64,000 nt of DNA from Micropruina sonneratiae (lineage in GTDB: Bacteria > Actinomycetota > Actinomycetes > Propionibacteriales > Propionibacteriaceae): positions 786,787-850,786 of the forward strand of contig NZ_JAPDHX010000001.1 in assembly GCF_025972045.1 (NCBI RefSeq). The letters are read 5' to 3'. The notes beneath the pieces are model-generated. The model was not told the origin of the DNA and ran no database searches. It saw only the letters and a program-made list of their open reading frames with translations. Shown one piece after another: positions 42,252 to 54,874 of the stretch (within the stretch, counting starts at the first letter, position 1; the number at the start of each line of letters is the position of its first letter). The translations under genes and the position numbers were made by a program.

Positions 42252-42934
42252 CGGAACGCCTTTCGTGCGATGAGGGCCAGGGCGGCCGCCCAGCCGAGCA
42301 GGACCAGCAGCGCCGCCGGGACGACCCCGCCGGTGGCTGCGGCGCGCAGGACCGTCCCCAGCGCCGCGGTGGGCAGCCAGGCCGGCTGGTCGACGAGCAG
42401 GCCACCCACCGCCAGCCCGGCCAGATAGATCAGGTTGGCCAACGCGAGCGTCACCTCGGCCTTCAGGGTGCCGGCCAGCAGCAGGCCGAGGCCGGCGAAC
42501 GCGACGATGCCCAGTAGCACCGCGACCAGGGCCGACAGCGCACCCAGCGGCGTCCAGACCGGACGCCAGCCCAGGGCGAGGGCCACCACCGTCAGCAGCA
42601 GGGTCTGGACCGCGACCAGCGCTGTCGCGGCGACCGCCTTGCCGGCGATCAGGTCGGCCCGTGTCAACGGCGTCGCCACCAGCCGTTCCAGGACGCCGTA
42701 GCGGCGCTCGAACCCGGTGGCGACGGCCAGCGCGGTGAACGCGGTCGACCAGGTCGCCACGGCGATCACCGAGGCGGGGAAGCGCACCAGATCGAGACCC
42801 CAGCCGCCGCCCCACAGCATTCCGCCGACCAGCAGGCCCAGCGGGATCGCGAAGGCCAGCAGCAGCTGTTCACCGTTGCGCAGCAGCATCCGCAGCTCCA
42901 TGCCGGCGTGCGCCACGACCCTGCGGGCGGTCAT
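42239..42934 (-). CDS. ABC-2 type transporter permease
   Basis: 231 residues, six membrane helices, of the ABC-2 (DrrB-like) export type. TGFERRYGVLERLVATPLTRADLIAGK is the characteristic cytoplasmic segment (in parts). It pairs with the ATPase gene, which overlaps it by four bases. Genes like these usually sit beside ctaA in actinobacteria; the substrate is unknown, possibly heme-related or a drug. Confidence 0.85.
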   Translation of the reverse strand: MTARRVVAHAGMELRMLLRNGEQLLLAFAIPLGLLVGGMLWGGGWGLDLVRFPASVIAVATWSTAFTALAVATGFERRYGVLERLVATPLTRADLIAGKAVAATALVAVQTLLLTVVALALGWRPVWTPLGALSALVAVLLGIVAFAGLGLLLAGTLKAEVTLALANLIYLAGLAVGGLLVDQPAWLPTAALGTVLRAAATGGVVPAALLVLLGWAAALALIARKAFRWTS

Positions 42935-43632
42935 CCGGCACCACCGGTGTGCCGGAGGAAGACGTCCTCCAGCGACGCCTCGGCGGTCAGTTCGGCGACA
43001 GTGCCCGAGACGGTGACCCTGCCCGCGTCCATGATCCAGACCCGGTCGGCGAGCCGGGCCGCCTCGGCCATGTCGTGGGTGGTGAGCAGCACCGAGACCC
43101 CGTCGGCGCGCAGGGTGTCGATCACGCCCCAGGTGCGACGCCGGGCGCGCGGGTCCATGCCGGCCGTGGGCTCGTCGAGCAGGACCAGCTCGGGGCGTCC
43201 GATCAGGGCGCCGGCCAGGTTGACCGCCTGCTGCTCGCCGCCCGACAGCCGCCGGTAGGGCCGGTTCAGCAGCGGTCCGAGTTCGAGCGCCTCGACGAGG
43301 TCGTCGATGGGCACCGGGCGGGGGTAGAGCCCGGCCAGGTAGCGCAACAGCTCACCGGGCCGGACCGCCGACCAGGCGCCCACCGACTGCGGCATCAGCC
43401 CGACCCGATCGTCCGTGCCGCCAGGAGCTCCGTCGAGCACCCGGATGGTCCCGGCGTCCGGGGTGAGCAGGCCGGTGATGCACCTGATGGTGGTGGTCTT
43501 GCCGGCGCCGTTGGGCCCGAGCAGGGCGGTGATCTCACCGGCTGCGGCCGACCAGGTCAGCCCATCGAGCACCCGTCGTCCGCCGAGAGTGACAGTGACC
43601 CCGGCCAGTTCGAGGGCGGGAACAGGGGTCAC
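42931..43632 (-). CDS. ABC transporter ATP-binding protein
   Basis: 233 residues. Walker A GPNGAGKTTTIR, Q-loop LMPQSVGAW, signature RLSGGEQQAVNLA, Walker B LVLLDEPTAGMDP and H-loop TTHDMAEA. CcmA/DrrA-type exporter subunit for the adjacent permease. The GTG at 43632 is chosen because the minus-strand hexamer TATGCT (43644-43639) ends six bases before it, suggesting another leaderless mRNA. Confidence 0.9.
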   Translation of the reverse strand: MTPVPALELAGVTVTLGGRRVLDGLTWSAAAGEITALLGPNGAGKTTTIRCITGLLTPDAGTIRVLDGAPGGTDDRVGLMPQSVGAWSAVRPGELLRYLAGLYPRPVPIDDLVEALELGPLLNRPYRRLSGGEQQAVNLAGALIGRPELVLLDEPTAGMDPRARRRTWGVIDTLRADGVSVLLTTHDMAEAARLADRVWIMDAGRVTVSGTVAELTAEASLEDVFLRHTGGAG

Positions 43633-43709
43633 CCGGTCAGCATAGGACGGCGTGACCGGGCCCCGGGTGACGTAGCCTGCTTTGATCCACAGGCGGTCGC
43701 GGGGAGCGC

Positions 43710-46325
<2,616 letters not shown>

Positions 46326-46642
46326 ACGGAATGGTTTTCACCTGGCGGCGAATAAGCCGCTACGAACCGAAACTACTACGACGTGTCGTAGGCGAGGAGC
46401 CGTCCGTTCAAAGGGGTCAACTGGCGACCGGTCGCGTCTCGGATGCCGACCCTGGCGCCCCCGGGGCCCCGTTGTCGGCCCGCGGTGGTGTCTGACGGGC
46501 CGTGACCGACCGGCGGCCGGGGGCGAGCGCAGGCGGTCGCTGTATCACAGTGCGGGACGACGGGCCACAAGATTCGCCGTGCGCCAGGTGAGGCGACCCT
46601 AAGAAGTTTGGAGGCCTCCGCCGATTCGGCAAGAATGGTCTT
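46326..46642. promoter_or_regulatory. Divergent hppA/sufR control region (317 bp)
   Basis: No gene is seen. It holds an inverted repeat CTACGAC-GT-GTCGTAG (46376-46391), a hairpin GCGGC-GAATAA-GCCGC (46336-46351) in the hppA leader, a GC-rich block of GGCGCCCCCGGGGCCCC type near 46455, and near sufR a -35 TTTGGA (46607-46612), perfect palindrome GGAGGCCTCC (46610-46619) and -10 AAGAAT (46631-46636). The GTG of sufR follows the -10 by six bases. GGAGGCCTCC between -35 and -10 is a candidate SufR operator. Confidence 0.45.
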
Positions 46643-47353
46643 GTGAAAAAGGAAACGGCCAACATGCCCGGCGTGCAGTCGCCGGTGGCCGAGTCCGACG
46701 CGTCCACCCGGGACCGGGTCGTCAGGTCGATCCTGCAGCACGGGCCCTCGACGGCGTCCGAACTGGCGCAGCGACTGCAGCTCACCCCAGCGGCCGTCCG
46801 GCGGCACCTGTCGGTGCTGATCGAGGTCGGTCACCTCACCTCCCGCCAGCAGCGGGTCTACGGTCAGCGCGGCCGCGGCCGCCCGGCGATGGTCTTCGCG
46901 CTGACCGACGCCGGCCGGGAACAGTTCCCGCACGGCTACGACGCACTGGCCATCGACGCGCTCGGCTTCGTCCGCGACGCGCTGGGCCAGCAGGGGGTGG
47001 ACGAGTTCGCCGGACACTTCGTCGACGGCGTCCAGCGGCGCTTCGCCGAGCTGCGCGGGGAATACGACAATCCCACCGACGCGTTGGTCCAGGCATTGAA
47101 CGATGCAGGCTTCGTGGCCTCGGTCCATCCCGTGGCCACGGGTAAGCAGTTGTGTCAGCACCACTGTCCGGTCGCCCAGGTGGCGGCCGAGTTCCCCGAG
47201 TTGTGCGAGGCCGAGACCAGGGTCTTCGCGGAACTCCTGGACAGCCACGTCCAGCGGCTGGCCACCATCGCCCACGGCGACGGGGTGTGCACCACCCACG
47301 TGCCGCGGCCGGTCCGGCCCTCCGACCATCCGAACAGAAAGGCCGCCTCATGA
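46643..47353 (+). CDS. sufR: Iron-sulfur cluster biosynthesis repressor SufR
   Basis: 236 residues. N-terminal winged helix ([26 protein letters not shown]) and a C-terminal cluster-binding region with cysteines in [23 protein letters not shown], the SufR pattern. With a bound 4Fe-4S cluster it represses the suf operon and is relieved when clusters are lost. It leads the operon and its stop overlaps the sufB ATG by four bases. GTG start, probably leaderless. Confidence 0.94.
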   Translation: MKKETANMPGVQSPVAESDASTRDRVVRSILQHGPSTASELAQRLQLTPAAVRRHLSVLIEVGHLTSRQQRVYGQRGRGRPAMVFALTDAGREQFPHGYDALAIDALGFVRDALGQQGVDEFAGHFVDGVQRRFAELRGEYDNPTDALVQALNDAGFVASVHPVATGKQLCQHHCPVAQVAAEFPELCEAETRVFAELLDSHVQRLATIAHGDGVCTTHVPRPVRPSDHPNRKAAS

Positions 47354-48792
47354 CGACCACCGCACCGCAGGCCCCCGGACTGGGCGCCACGCAGGAAGAG
47401 CACCTCGAGGCCCTCGGCAAGTACCAGTGGGGTTGGCACGACGCCGACACCGCCGGCGCCGCCGCCCAGCGCGGACTGACCGAGGACGTCGTCCGCAACA
47501 TCTCGGGGATGAAGAGCGAACCCGAATGGATGCTGAACACCCGCTTGAAGGGCCTGAAGCTGTTCGAGCGCAAGCCGATGCCGAGCTGGGGAGCCGACCT
47601 CGACGAGATCGACTTCGACAACATCAAATACTTCGTCCGCTCGACCGAGAAGCAGGCGCAGTCCTGGGAGGACCTACCCGAGGACATCAAGAACACCTAC
47701 GACCGGCTGGGCATCCCCGAGGCCGAGAAGGCCCGCCTGGTGGCCGGTGTCGCGGCCCAGTACGAGTCCGAGGTCGTGTACCACAAGATCAACGAGGAGC
47801 TCGAGCGCCAGGGTGTCATCTTTCTCGACACCGACACCGGTTTGAAGGAGTACCCGGAACTGTTCCAGGAGTACTTCGGCACGGTGATCCCGGTGGGCGA
47901 CAACAAGTTCGCCTCGCTGAACACCGCGGTGTGGTCGGGCGGCTCGTTCATCTACGTGCCGAAGGGCGTCCACGTGACGATTCCGCTGCAGGCCTATTTC
48001 CGGATCAACACCGAGAACATGGGCCAGTTCGAGCGGACGCTGATCATCGCCGACGAGGACTCCTACGTGCACTACGTCGAGGGCTGCACGGCGCCGATCT
48101 ATTCGTCCGACTCGCTGCATAGCGCGGTGGTCGAGATCATCGTCAAGAAGAACGCCCGGGTGCGCTACACCACCATTCAGAACTGGTCGAACAACGTGTA
48201 CAACCTGGTCACCAAGCGCGCCACCTGCGAGGAGGGCGCGACGATGGAGTGGATCGACGGCAACATCGGGTCCAAGGTGACAATGAAGTACCCGGCGGTC
48301 TATCTGATGGGCGAGCACTCCCGCGGCGAGACGCTGTCCATCGCCTTCGCCGGCGAGGGGCAGCACCAGGACGCCGGCAGCAAGATGGTGCACTGCGCGC
48401 CGCACACGTCGAGCTCGATCATCTCCAAGTCGGTGGCCCGCGGGGGCGGACGCTCGTCCTACCGGGGCCTGCTGCAGGTCCAGGAGGGCGCGCACCACTC
48501 GGCGTCGTCGGTGAAGTGCGACGCGCTGCTGGTCGACACGATCAGCCGCTCCGACACCTACCCCTATGTCGACGTCCGCGAGGACGACGTGTCGCTGGCC
48601 CACGAGGCCACCGTGTCCAAGGTGAGCGACGACCAGCTGTTCTACCTGATGCAGCGCGGCATGGGCGAGGACGAGGCGATGGCGATGATCGTCCGTGGCT
48701 TCGTCGAGCCGATCGCCCGCGAGCTGCCGATGGAGTACGCGCTGGAACTCAACCGCCTGATCGAACTGCAGATGGAAGGAGCAGTCGGCTGA
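47350..48792 (+). CDS. sufB: Fe-S cluster scaffold complex subunit SufB
   Basis: 480 residues, right-handed beta-helix scaffold. Conserved stretches include [77 protein letters not shown], and [17 protein letters not shown] with the cluster-related cysteine. It forms SufBCD with SufC and SufD and builds clusters from SufS-derived sulfur. No intein is present, unlike many mycobacterial SufB. Confidence 0.97.
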   Translation: MTTTAPQAPGLGATQEEHLEALGKYQWGWHDADTAGAAAQRGLTEDVVRNISGMKSEPEWMLNTRLKGLKLFERKPMPSWGADLDEIDFDNIKYFVRSTEKQAQSWEDLPEDIKNTYDRLGIPEAEKARLVAGVAAQYESEVVYHKINEELERQGVIFLDTDTGLKEYPELFQEYFGTVIPVGDNKFASLNTAVWSGGSFIYVPKGVHVTIPLQAYFRINTENMGQFERTLIIADEDSYVHYVEGCTAPIYSSDSLHSAVVEIIVKKNARVRYTTIQNWSNNVYNLVTKRATCEEGATMEWIDGNIGSKVTMKYPAVYLMGEHSRGETLSIAFAGEGQHQDAGSKMVHCAPHTSSSIISKSVARGGGRSSYRGLLQVQEGAHHSASSVKCDALLVDTISRSDTYPYVDVREDDVSLAHEATVSKVSDDQLFYLMQRGMGEDEAMAMIVRGFVEPIARELPMEYALELNRLIELQMEGAVG

Positions 48793-49940
48793 TGGCCGCA
48801 CCCGTGTTGGAGGCCGTGGAGGCACTCGAATCCCACCTCCACCCCACCCCGTCGTTCGAGGTGGACGACCACCCCTACCCGAAGGGGCAGGAGGAGATCT
48901 GGCGGTTCACCCCGCTGCGGGCGATCAAGTCGCTGCTGACCGACGAGCCCAGCGACGAGCACCTGGACTGGGACGAGACGCTGCCGCAGGGCGCGTCCAG
49001 CCGCTCGATCAGTGCCGCCGAGGCGCGGCTGATGGTCGCCGAGGCCCCGATCGACCGGGTCTCTGTGCTGGCGGCGGCGCACTCCGGCGGTGCCCAGCTG
49101 ATCGAGATCGAGCCGGGCGCCGAACTGGACGGTCCGCTGACGATCACCCTGACCGGCAGCGGTCAGCGGGTCTGGGGCCACCTGGTGTTCAAGGTGGGCG
49201 CCCAGGCCACCGGCACCATCCTGCTGCGCCACGAGGGCAGCGCCAGCTACGCCACCAAGGTGGACGTGTTGGTCGGCGACGGCGCGAAGGTCAACTTCGT
49301 GTCCATCCAGGACTGGGACGACGATGCGCTGCACGGCGGCCACCACAGCGTGCTGGTCGGCCGGGACGCGCAGGTGCGCACCGTCACGGTCAGCCTGGGC
49401 GGCAAGGTCGTCCGGCTCGCCGAGACGGCACGGTTCGCCGCCCCCGGCGGCTCGCTGGAGCAGTTCGGCCTCTACTTCGTGGACGCCGGGCAGCACATCG
49501 AGCACCGGCTGTTCGTCGACCACAACGCCCCGCACACCCACAGCAACGTCGACTACCGCGGCGCGCTGCAGGGTGAGGGAGCCCGCTCGGTGTGGATCGG
49601 CGACGTGCTGATCCGCAAGGTCGCCGAGGGCATCTCGACGTATGAGTCGAACAAGAACCTGGTGCTCACCGACGGCTGCCGGGCCGACTCGGTGCCGAAC
49701 CTCGAGATCGAGACCGGCGAGATCGAGGGTGCCGGGCACTCCTCGACCACCGGCCGGTTCGACGACGAGCAGCTGTTCTACCTTCGCTCCCGCGGCATCA
49801 GCGAGGCCGAGGCCCGGCGACTGGTGGTGCGTGGCTTCTTCGCCGACATCGTCCGCCGCATCGGCGTCCCCGAGGTCGAGGAGCACATGATGGCCGCCGT
49901 CGAGCGCGAACTGGCCGTCACCATGGGGTCCTACGCATGA
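48792..49940 (+). CDS. sufD: Fe-S cluster assembly protein SufD
   Basis: 382 residues, SufB paralogue with the shared C-terminal half: FVDAGQHIEHRLFVDHNAPHTHSNVDYRG (split), HSSTTGRFDDEQLFYLRSRGISEAEARRLVVRGFF. The N-terminus (WRFTPLRAI) is typical. The ATG shares one base with the sufB stop (TGATG). It partners SufB and SufC in the scaffold. Confidence 0.96.
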   Translation: MAAPVLEAVEALESHLHPTPSFEVDDHPYPKGQEEIWRFTPLRAIKSLLTDEPSDEHLDWDETLPQGASSRSISAAEARLMVAEAPIDRVSVLAAAHSGGAQLIEIEPGAELDGPLTITLTGSGQRVWGHLVFKVGAQATGTILLRHEGSASYATKVDVLVGDGAKVNFVSIQDWDDDALHGGHHSVLVGRDAQVRTVTVSLGGKVVRLAETARFAAPGGSLEQFGLYFVDAGQHIEHRLFVDHNAPHTHSNVDYRGALQGEGARSVWIGDVLIRKVAEGISTYESNKNLVLTDGCRADSVPNLEIETGEIEGAGHSSTTGRFDDEQLFYLRSRGISEAEARRLVVRGFFADIVRRIGVPEVEEHMMAAVERELAVTMGSYA

Positions 49941-50269
49941 GTTTCCGGCACGCCGCCACCCTGGACGAGGTCCCGGTCGGCACCGCGATCCCGGTCGACC
50001 TCGGCGGTGACGCCGAGGTGGCCGTGGTGAACACCGACGAGGGCGTGTTCGCGATCCGTGACGTGTGCAGCCACGCCGAGGTGCCGCTCAGCGACGGTGA
50101 CATCGACGGCTGCACCCTGGAGTGCTACATGCACGGCTCCCGGTTCGACCTGCGCACCGGCTTCCCGCTGGAGCTCCCGGCCACCGAACCGGTCCCCGTC
50201 TACCCGGTGCGGCTCGACGGCACCGACATCTACGTCGACATCGACAACCCGATCAACCAGGAGAACTGA
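49937..50269 (+). CDS. Rieske-type non-heme iron ferredoxin in the suf operon
   Basis: 110 residues. The Rieske 2Fe-2S ligands are C-x-H in VCSHAEVPLSDG and C-x2-H in CYMHGSRFDL. This small dioxygenase-ferredoxin-type protein is regularly placed between sufD and sufC in actinobacteria, where it may supply electrons or act in cluster maturation; its exact job is not established. It overlaps sufD by four bases and is six bases before sufC. Confidence 0.93.
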   Translation: MSFRHAATLDEVPVGTAIPVDLGGDAEVAVVNTDEGVFAIRDVCSHAEVPLSDGDIDGCTLECYMHGSRFDLRTGFPLELPATEPVPVYPVRLDGTDIYVDIDNPINQEN

Positions 50270-50275
50270 AACCGC

Positions 50276-51040
<765 letters not shown>

Positions 51041-51073
51041 GGCCACCCGGCGTCGCCGCCGACAGGAGAGCCC

Positions 51074-52333
51074 GTGAGCTACGATGTCGAACTGATCAGA
51101 GCGGACTTCCCCATCCTGGAGCGTCGGGTGGGGGAGTATCCGCTGGCCTATCTGGACTCGGCCAACACCTCGCAGAAGCCGCAGGTGGTGATCGACGCGA
51201 TGGTCGACCACTACGAACGGCACAACGCCAACGTCGCCCGCGCCATGCACGTGCTGGGAGCGGAGGCGTCTGCCGCCTACGAGGCCGGACGCGAGAAGGT
51301 CGCCGCCTTCATCGGCGCCGACCGTGCCGACGAGGTGGTGTTCACCAAGAACGCCTCCGAAGCGCTCAACCTGGCCGCGCACAGCCTCGGGCAGGGCCTC
51401 AAGCCCGGCGACGAGGTGGTGATCACGGTGATGGAGCACCACTCCAACATCGTGCCGTGGCAGTTGCTCTGTGCGCGCACGGGCGCCACCCTGCGGTGGT
51501 TCGACATCACCGACGACGGCCGGCTTGACCTGGCCAAGGCCGCGGCCGAGAACCTGATCAACGCCAACACCCGGATCGTCTCGGTCGGCTGGGTCTCCAA
51601 CGTGCTGGGCACCGTCAACCCGATCGCCCAGATCGCCGCCCAGGCGCACGCGGTGGGTGCCGTGATGGTCGTCGACGGCGCCCAGGCCGTCCCGCAGCTG
51701 ACCACGAAGGTGGCCGAGTCGGGCGCCGACCTGGTGGCGTTCACCGGGCACAAGATGGTCGGTCCGACCGGCATCGGCGGGCTCTGGGGACGCCACGACC
51801 TGCTCACCGAGCTGCCGCCCTTCCTGGGCGGCGGCGAGATGATCGAGATCGTCCGGATGACCGGCTCGACGTTCGCCCCGCCGCCCTACCGGTTCGAGGC
51901 CGGGACGCCGCCGATCGCCGAGGCGGTCGGGCTGGGCGTGGCGGCCGACTACCTGGCCGAACTGGGCATGGCGGACGTCGCCGCGCACGAGCGGGCGATC
52001 ACCGCCTACGCACTGGAGACGATGCAGCAACTGGACGGCCTGGCCGTGCTGGGCACCACCGAGGTGGGTCCGGAGGGCCGCGGCGGCGCGATCTCGTTCA
52101 CCCTGGCCACTCGCGACGGGCTCGACATCCACCCGCACGACGTGATGACGTTCCTCGACTCGCGCGGGGTCGCGGTGCGCGGTGGCCACCACTGCGCCCG
52201 ACCGTTGCACGAGCGGCTGGGAATAACCGCGTCCACGCGGGCGTCGTTCTACCTGTACACCCTGGAGCGCGAGATCGACCAGCTGGTCGAGGCGCTGGCC
52301 TACACCAGGGATTTCTTCGGGAGGGCTGCGTGA
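51074..52333 (+). CDS. sufS: Cysteine desulfurase SufS
   Basis: 419 residues, class II cysteine desulfurase. The PLP lysine is K227 in AFTGHKMVGPTGIG, and the active cysteine is C374 in VRGGHHCARPLHERLG. It takes sulfur from cysteine as a persulfide and passes it to SufU. The GTG start has an AGGAGAG ribosome site. It overlaps sufU by four bases. Confidence 0.96.
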   Translation: MSYDVELIRADFPILERRVGEYPLAYLDSANTSQKPQVVIDAMVDHYERHNANVARAMHVLGAEASAAYEAGREKVAAFIGADRADEVVFTKNASEALNLAAHSLGQGLKPGDEVVITVMEHHSNIVPWQLLCARTGATLRWFDITDDGRLDLAKAAAENLINANTRIVSVGWVSNVLGTVNPIAQIAAQAHAVGAVMVVDGAQAVPQLTTKVAESGADLVAFTGHKMVGPTGIGGLWGRHDLLTELPPFLGGGEMIEIVRMTGSTFAPPPYRFEAGTPPIAEAVGLGVAADYLAELGMADVAAHERAITAYALETMQQLDGLAVLGTTEVGPEGRGGAISFTLATRDGLDIHPHDVMTFLDSRGVAVRGGHHCARPLHERLGITASTRASFYLYTLEREIDQLVEALAYTRDFFGRAA

Positions 52334-52776
52334 GCGTCGAGGCGATGTACCAGGAGATCATCCTGGACCACTACCGCGAGAAGCATCACAGCGGGCTTCG
52401 CGAGCCGTACGGCGCGCAGGTGACGCATGTGAACCCCACCTGCGGCGACGAGGTGCTGCTCCGGGTGCAGCTCGACGGCGACGTGGTCGCCGACGTCTCC
52501 TACGAGGCGGTGGGCTGCTCGATCTCGCAGGCGTCCACCTCGGTGATGAGCGACCTGGTGATCGGTCGCAGCGTCGCCGACGCGCTGGCGCTGCACGAGG
52601 AGTTCACCGAGATGATGCACAGCCGGGGTGAGCTGGAGCCCGACGAGGACACCCTCGAGGACGGCATCGCCTTCATCGGCGTGGCGAAGTTCCCGGCCCG
52701 GGTCAAGTGCGCACTGCTGGGCTGGTCGGCGTTCAAGGACGCCGCCGCCCAGGCGCTGGCAACGAAGGAGTCCTGA
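52330..52776 (+). CDS. sufU: Zinc-dependent sulfur acceptor SufU
   Basis: 148 residues. The three cysteine ligands appear in NPTCGDEVLL, GCSISQAS and VKCALLGW, with the aspartate in CGD. The insertion between the second and third cysteine (about 18 residues longer than IscU) marks it as SufU. It takes sulfur from SufS. GTG start; its stop overlaps the sufT ATG. Confidence 0.95.
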   Translation: MSVEAMYQEIILDHYREKHHSGLREPYGAQVTHVNPTCGDEVLLRVQLDGDVVADVSYEAVGCSISQASTSVMSDLVIGRSVADALALHEEFTEMMHSRGELEPDEDTLEDGIAFIGVAKFPARVKCALLGWSAFKDAAAQALATKES

Positions 52777-53156
52777 TGAGTTCCGAACCCCGTCCCTCCG
52801 ACCTGGTGGAGGACACTTTTCCCGATAGCACCGCCCCGCCGTCGGCGGCACCCTCGCTCGACGACCTGACCGAGGCGATGCGCGACGTCGTCGACCCCGA
52901 GTTGATGGTGAACGTCGTCGACCTGGGCCTGGTCTACGGCATCCACCTCGACGAGGCCAACAACTGCACGATCGACATGACGCTCACCTCGCCGACCTGT
53001 CCGCTCACCGACCGGCTCGAGTTCGACACCGAGATGGCGCTGGACGGCCTGGTCAACTCGGTCACCATCAACTGGGTGTGGCTGCCGCCGTGGACGCTGG
53101 ACAACATCACCGAGGACGGCCGCGAGCAGCTGCGCGCCATCGGTTACAACGTCTGA
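52776..53156 (+). CDS. sufT: SufT / MIP18-family (DUF59) Fe-S maturation protein
   Basis: 126 residues. A Pro/Ser-rich N-terminal tail of about 35 residues precedes the MIP18 domain: DVVDPELMVNVVDLGLVYGI, and SPTCPLTDRLEFD with the conserved cysteine, then INWVWLPPWTLDNITEDGREQLRAIGY. It assists late steps of cluster delivery. TGATG overlap with sufU; last gene of the suf operon. Confidence 0.93.
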   Translation: MSSEPRPSDLVEDTFPDSTAPPSAAPSLDDLTEAMRDVVDPELMVNVVDLGLVYGIHLDEANNCTIDMTLTSPTCPLTDRLEFDTEMALDGLVNSVTINWVWLPPWTLDNITEDGREQLRAIGYNV

Positions 53157-53208
53157 GGGCTTCCTGAGACCCCCGCGTCCCTGCCTGACGCCCCCCGTCG
53201 TTACCGCG

Positions 53209-53214
53209 TAGCAT
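53209..53214 (+). promoter_or_regulatory. -10 hexamer of the MarR-family gene
   Basis: TAGCAT ends six bases before the GTG at 53221, so this gene probably has its own leaderless transcript separate from the suf operon. Confidence 0.4.
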
Positions 53215-53220
53215 CCCGTT

Positions 53221-53700
53221 GTGGATGAGACGCGCTGGTTGAGCGAGGACGAGATGTCGCTGTGGCAGACCTTCGTGCTCGCCCAGCAGGATCTCGACCG
53301 GGTGATCTCGGCCGATCTCGCCGGCAGCGGCCTGTCCCACGCCGACTATGCGGTGCTGGTCGGGCTCAGCTCGGCCGGCAGCAGCGGCGTCCGGGTGGGG
53401 CGGCTGCGCGAGTGGATCGGCTGGGAGAGCAGCCGGCTGGCCCATCAGTTGCGCCGGATGGAGAAGCGCGGCCTGGTCGGTCGCTGCCCGGCCGCCGACG
53501 ACGGCCGCGGCACCATGGTGACGATCACCCCTGAGGGCCTGAGCCGGATCGAGGCGGCCGCCCCGAGCCACGTCGAGACGGTACGGGCGCACTTCATCGA
53601 CCTGATGAGCGAGGACGAGCGCACCCTGCTGCTCGGGGTCTTCCAGCGGGTCGCGGGAGCGATCAGCCCCGATCGTCCGCCACTGGCCGGACTGACCTGA
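53221..53700 (+). CDS. MarR-family transcriptional regulator
   Basis: 159 residues. Winged helix of the MarR type: LSHADYAVLVGLSSAG, recognition helix GWESSRLAHQLRRMEKRGLV, wing DDGRGTMVTITPEG. No cysteine sensor is obvious. It sits between suf and a decayed region. Its 3' end overlaps the reconstructed 3' end of the broken ABC ATPase on the other strand, so its target may be lost or lie elsewhere. Confidence 0.88.
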   Translation: MDETRWLSEDEMSLWQTFVLAQQDLDRVISADLAGSGLSHADYAVLVGLSSAGSSGVRVGRLREWIGWESSRLAHQLRRMEKRGLVGRCPAADDGRGTMVTITPEGLSRIEAAAPSHVETVRAHFIDLMSEDERTLLLGVFQRVAGAISPDRPPLAGLT

Positions 53701-54294
53701 GCGCCGGCGCCCGGCTGGGCACCACCGTGGGCAGGCCGTACACGGGGTCCGGGAAGACGTGCGCGGCAAGGCCGAACACCTCCGCGAGCAGCCGCTCGTC
53801 GAGCAGGATCACCGGCGTCTGCTGGGCCAGCACCATGGCCAGTCGCGCTGCCGCTGCCCGCCGGACAGTTCCTCCAGCGGCCGGTCGGCCAACTCGGTCA
53901 GCTGGGTCAGCCGCAGCGACTCGTCGACGATGCGTTCGTCGTCACGGACCACTGCCGGTACCAGGGCTGGTGCGGCTGCCGTCCGCGAGCGGCCAGGTCG
54001 GTGACGGTGAGCCCCTCCGGCGCCAGTGGCGACTGAGGCAGCACCGCGATCCGCCGGGCGACCTCTCGGGTGGACAGGTCGCCGATCGGCCTGCCGCCGA
54101 CCAGCACGTCACCCCCGGTCGGCTTCAGCAGCCGCCCCATGGTGGACTTGCCGCACCGTTCGGGCCGATCACGCTGGTCACCCCGTGCGGCTCGACGGCG
54201 AGGTCGATGCCGTGCAGGACGTCCGTTCCCCGTAGCCGGCCCGGATGCCGCGCAACGCGAGCGGGGAGGGCTCGGTGGTGGTGTGATCAGACAC
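53663..54294 (-). pseudogene. Broken siderophore-type (FecE-like) ABC ATPase
   Basis: Reading the minus strand from GTG 54294 gives an ATPase in pieces: ALRGIRAGYGER, then after a shift DVLHGIDLAVEPHGVTSVIG, then after a lost base CGKSTMGRLLKPTGG and VLPQSPLAPEGLTVTDLAARG, after another shift LTQLTELADRPLEELSGGQ, and after a further shift LAMVLAQQTPVILLDE. The D-loop to H-loop region is missing, joining directly to VFGLAAHVFPDPVYGLPTVVP. At least four frameshifts plus an internal deletion make it non-functional. Confidence 0.75.
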
Positions 54295-54345
54295 TCGATC
54301 TCCTCAGTCGGCCGAGCATGCAGTAGAGCAGGGCGGGGGTCATCG
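54287..54345 (-). pseudogene. 3' tail of a FecCD-type permease
   Basis: About 17 codons, ending ALLYCMLGRLRRSSV and stop at 54287, overlap the start of the broken ATPase the way permease and ATPase genes overlap in siderophore operons. The upstream part of the permease is absent and resolvase-like sequence begins instead, suggesting truncation by a mobile element. The piece is too short to be sure. Confidence 0.4.
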
Positions 54346-54690
54346 GCATGGACAACGGCCACCTAGTCAACATCATCCACGACCTCACCGAACCCGGCAT
54401 CGGCCTGAGAGTCCCGACGGTGCAGGGCGCGGCGATCGACACGGTCACCGCCTCCGGCGAGCGCGTCGTCGGCCTCTTGCGGCCATGGCCGAGTAAGAAC
54501 GGGAGCTGTCATCTGAACGGACAGGCCGGCCGGATACGCCCTCCGAGGACCGTGCCAGGAACTCGGCATCGCCCGGTCGAACCCTCAACCGGCACGTCTC
54601 ACCCCACCGGTGAACTCCGCCACGGGGCCACAAGATCCTCGCCCGCCACGCGGTCCGCGGCGGATCACGAACCGATCAAGCCTGTGCCGG
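54339..54690 (+). pseudogene. Remnant of a serine resolvase / invertase
   Basis: The frame GHLVNIIHDLTEPGIGLRVP followed by TVQGAAIDTVTASGERVVGL matches the catalytic-domain end of Tn3-type resolvases. The next block, AAMAE-stop-EREL, is the AAMAEFEREL region with an in-frame stop and a shift. A third block, CQELGIARS with LNRHVSPTGELRHGA, is the C-terminal helix-turn-helix and tail. The N-terminal catalytic serine region is missing. At least two shifts and a stop make it dead. It marks past mobile-element activity. Confidence 0.65.
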
Positions 54691-54874
54691 CGGGCTAATC
54701 CACGGCGTGAGCGTCGCTGAGTAGGGCACGCGGTCGACGGGGTGGCGACGACCTTCGGCCACTGACCACGCGCGGGTTCCGCTGCACGCCTCATCCCTGG
54801 CGGCGTTCGAGGCTTGCCACCCTCACTACAGTGTGCTGTACTTAGAATACAGTCAACTGTAATCGAGGTGTGAG
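54691..54874 (+). promoter_or_regulatory. Promoter and tandem TetR-type operators of the accessory operon
   Basis: Two dyads, TACAGTGTGCTGTA (54827-54840) and TACAGTCAACTGTA (54848-54861), have centres 21 bp apart, two turns of the helix. They cover -10 options TGTACT (54837-54842; -35 TTGCCA 54814-54819, 17-bp spacer) and TAGAAT (54843-54848). This is the layout of a repressor binding two dimers on one face. The tetR gene at 57517 in the same operon is the likely regulator. The sequence before 54814 shows nothing recognisable. Confidence 0.7.

Noticed and set aside
54348-54698. 116-residue hypothetical protein
   Set aside because: Only the first 45 or so residues resemble resolvase; the rest is out-of-frame sequence of the same decayed gene.
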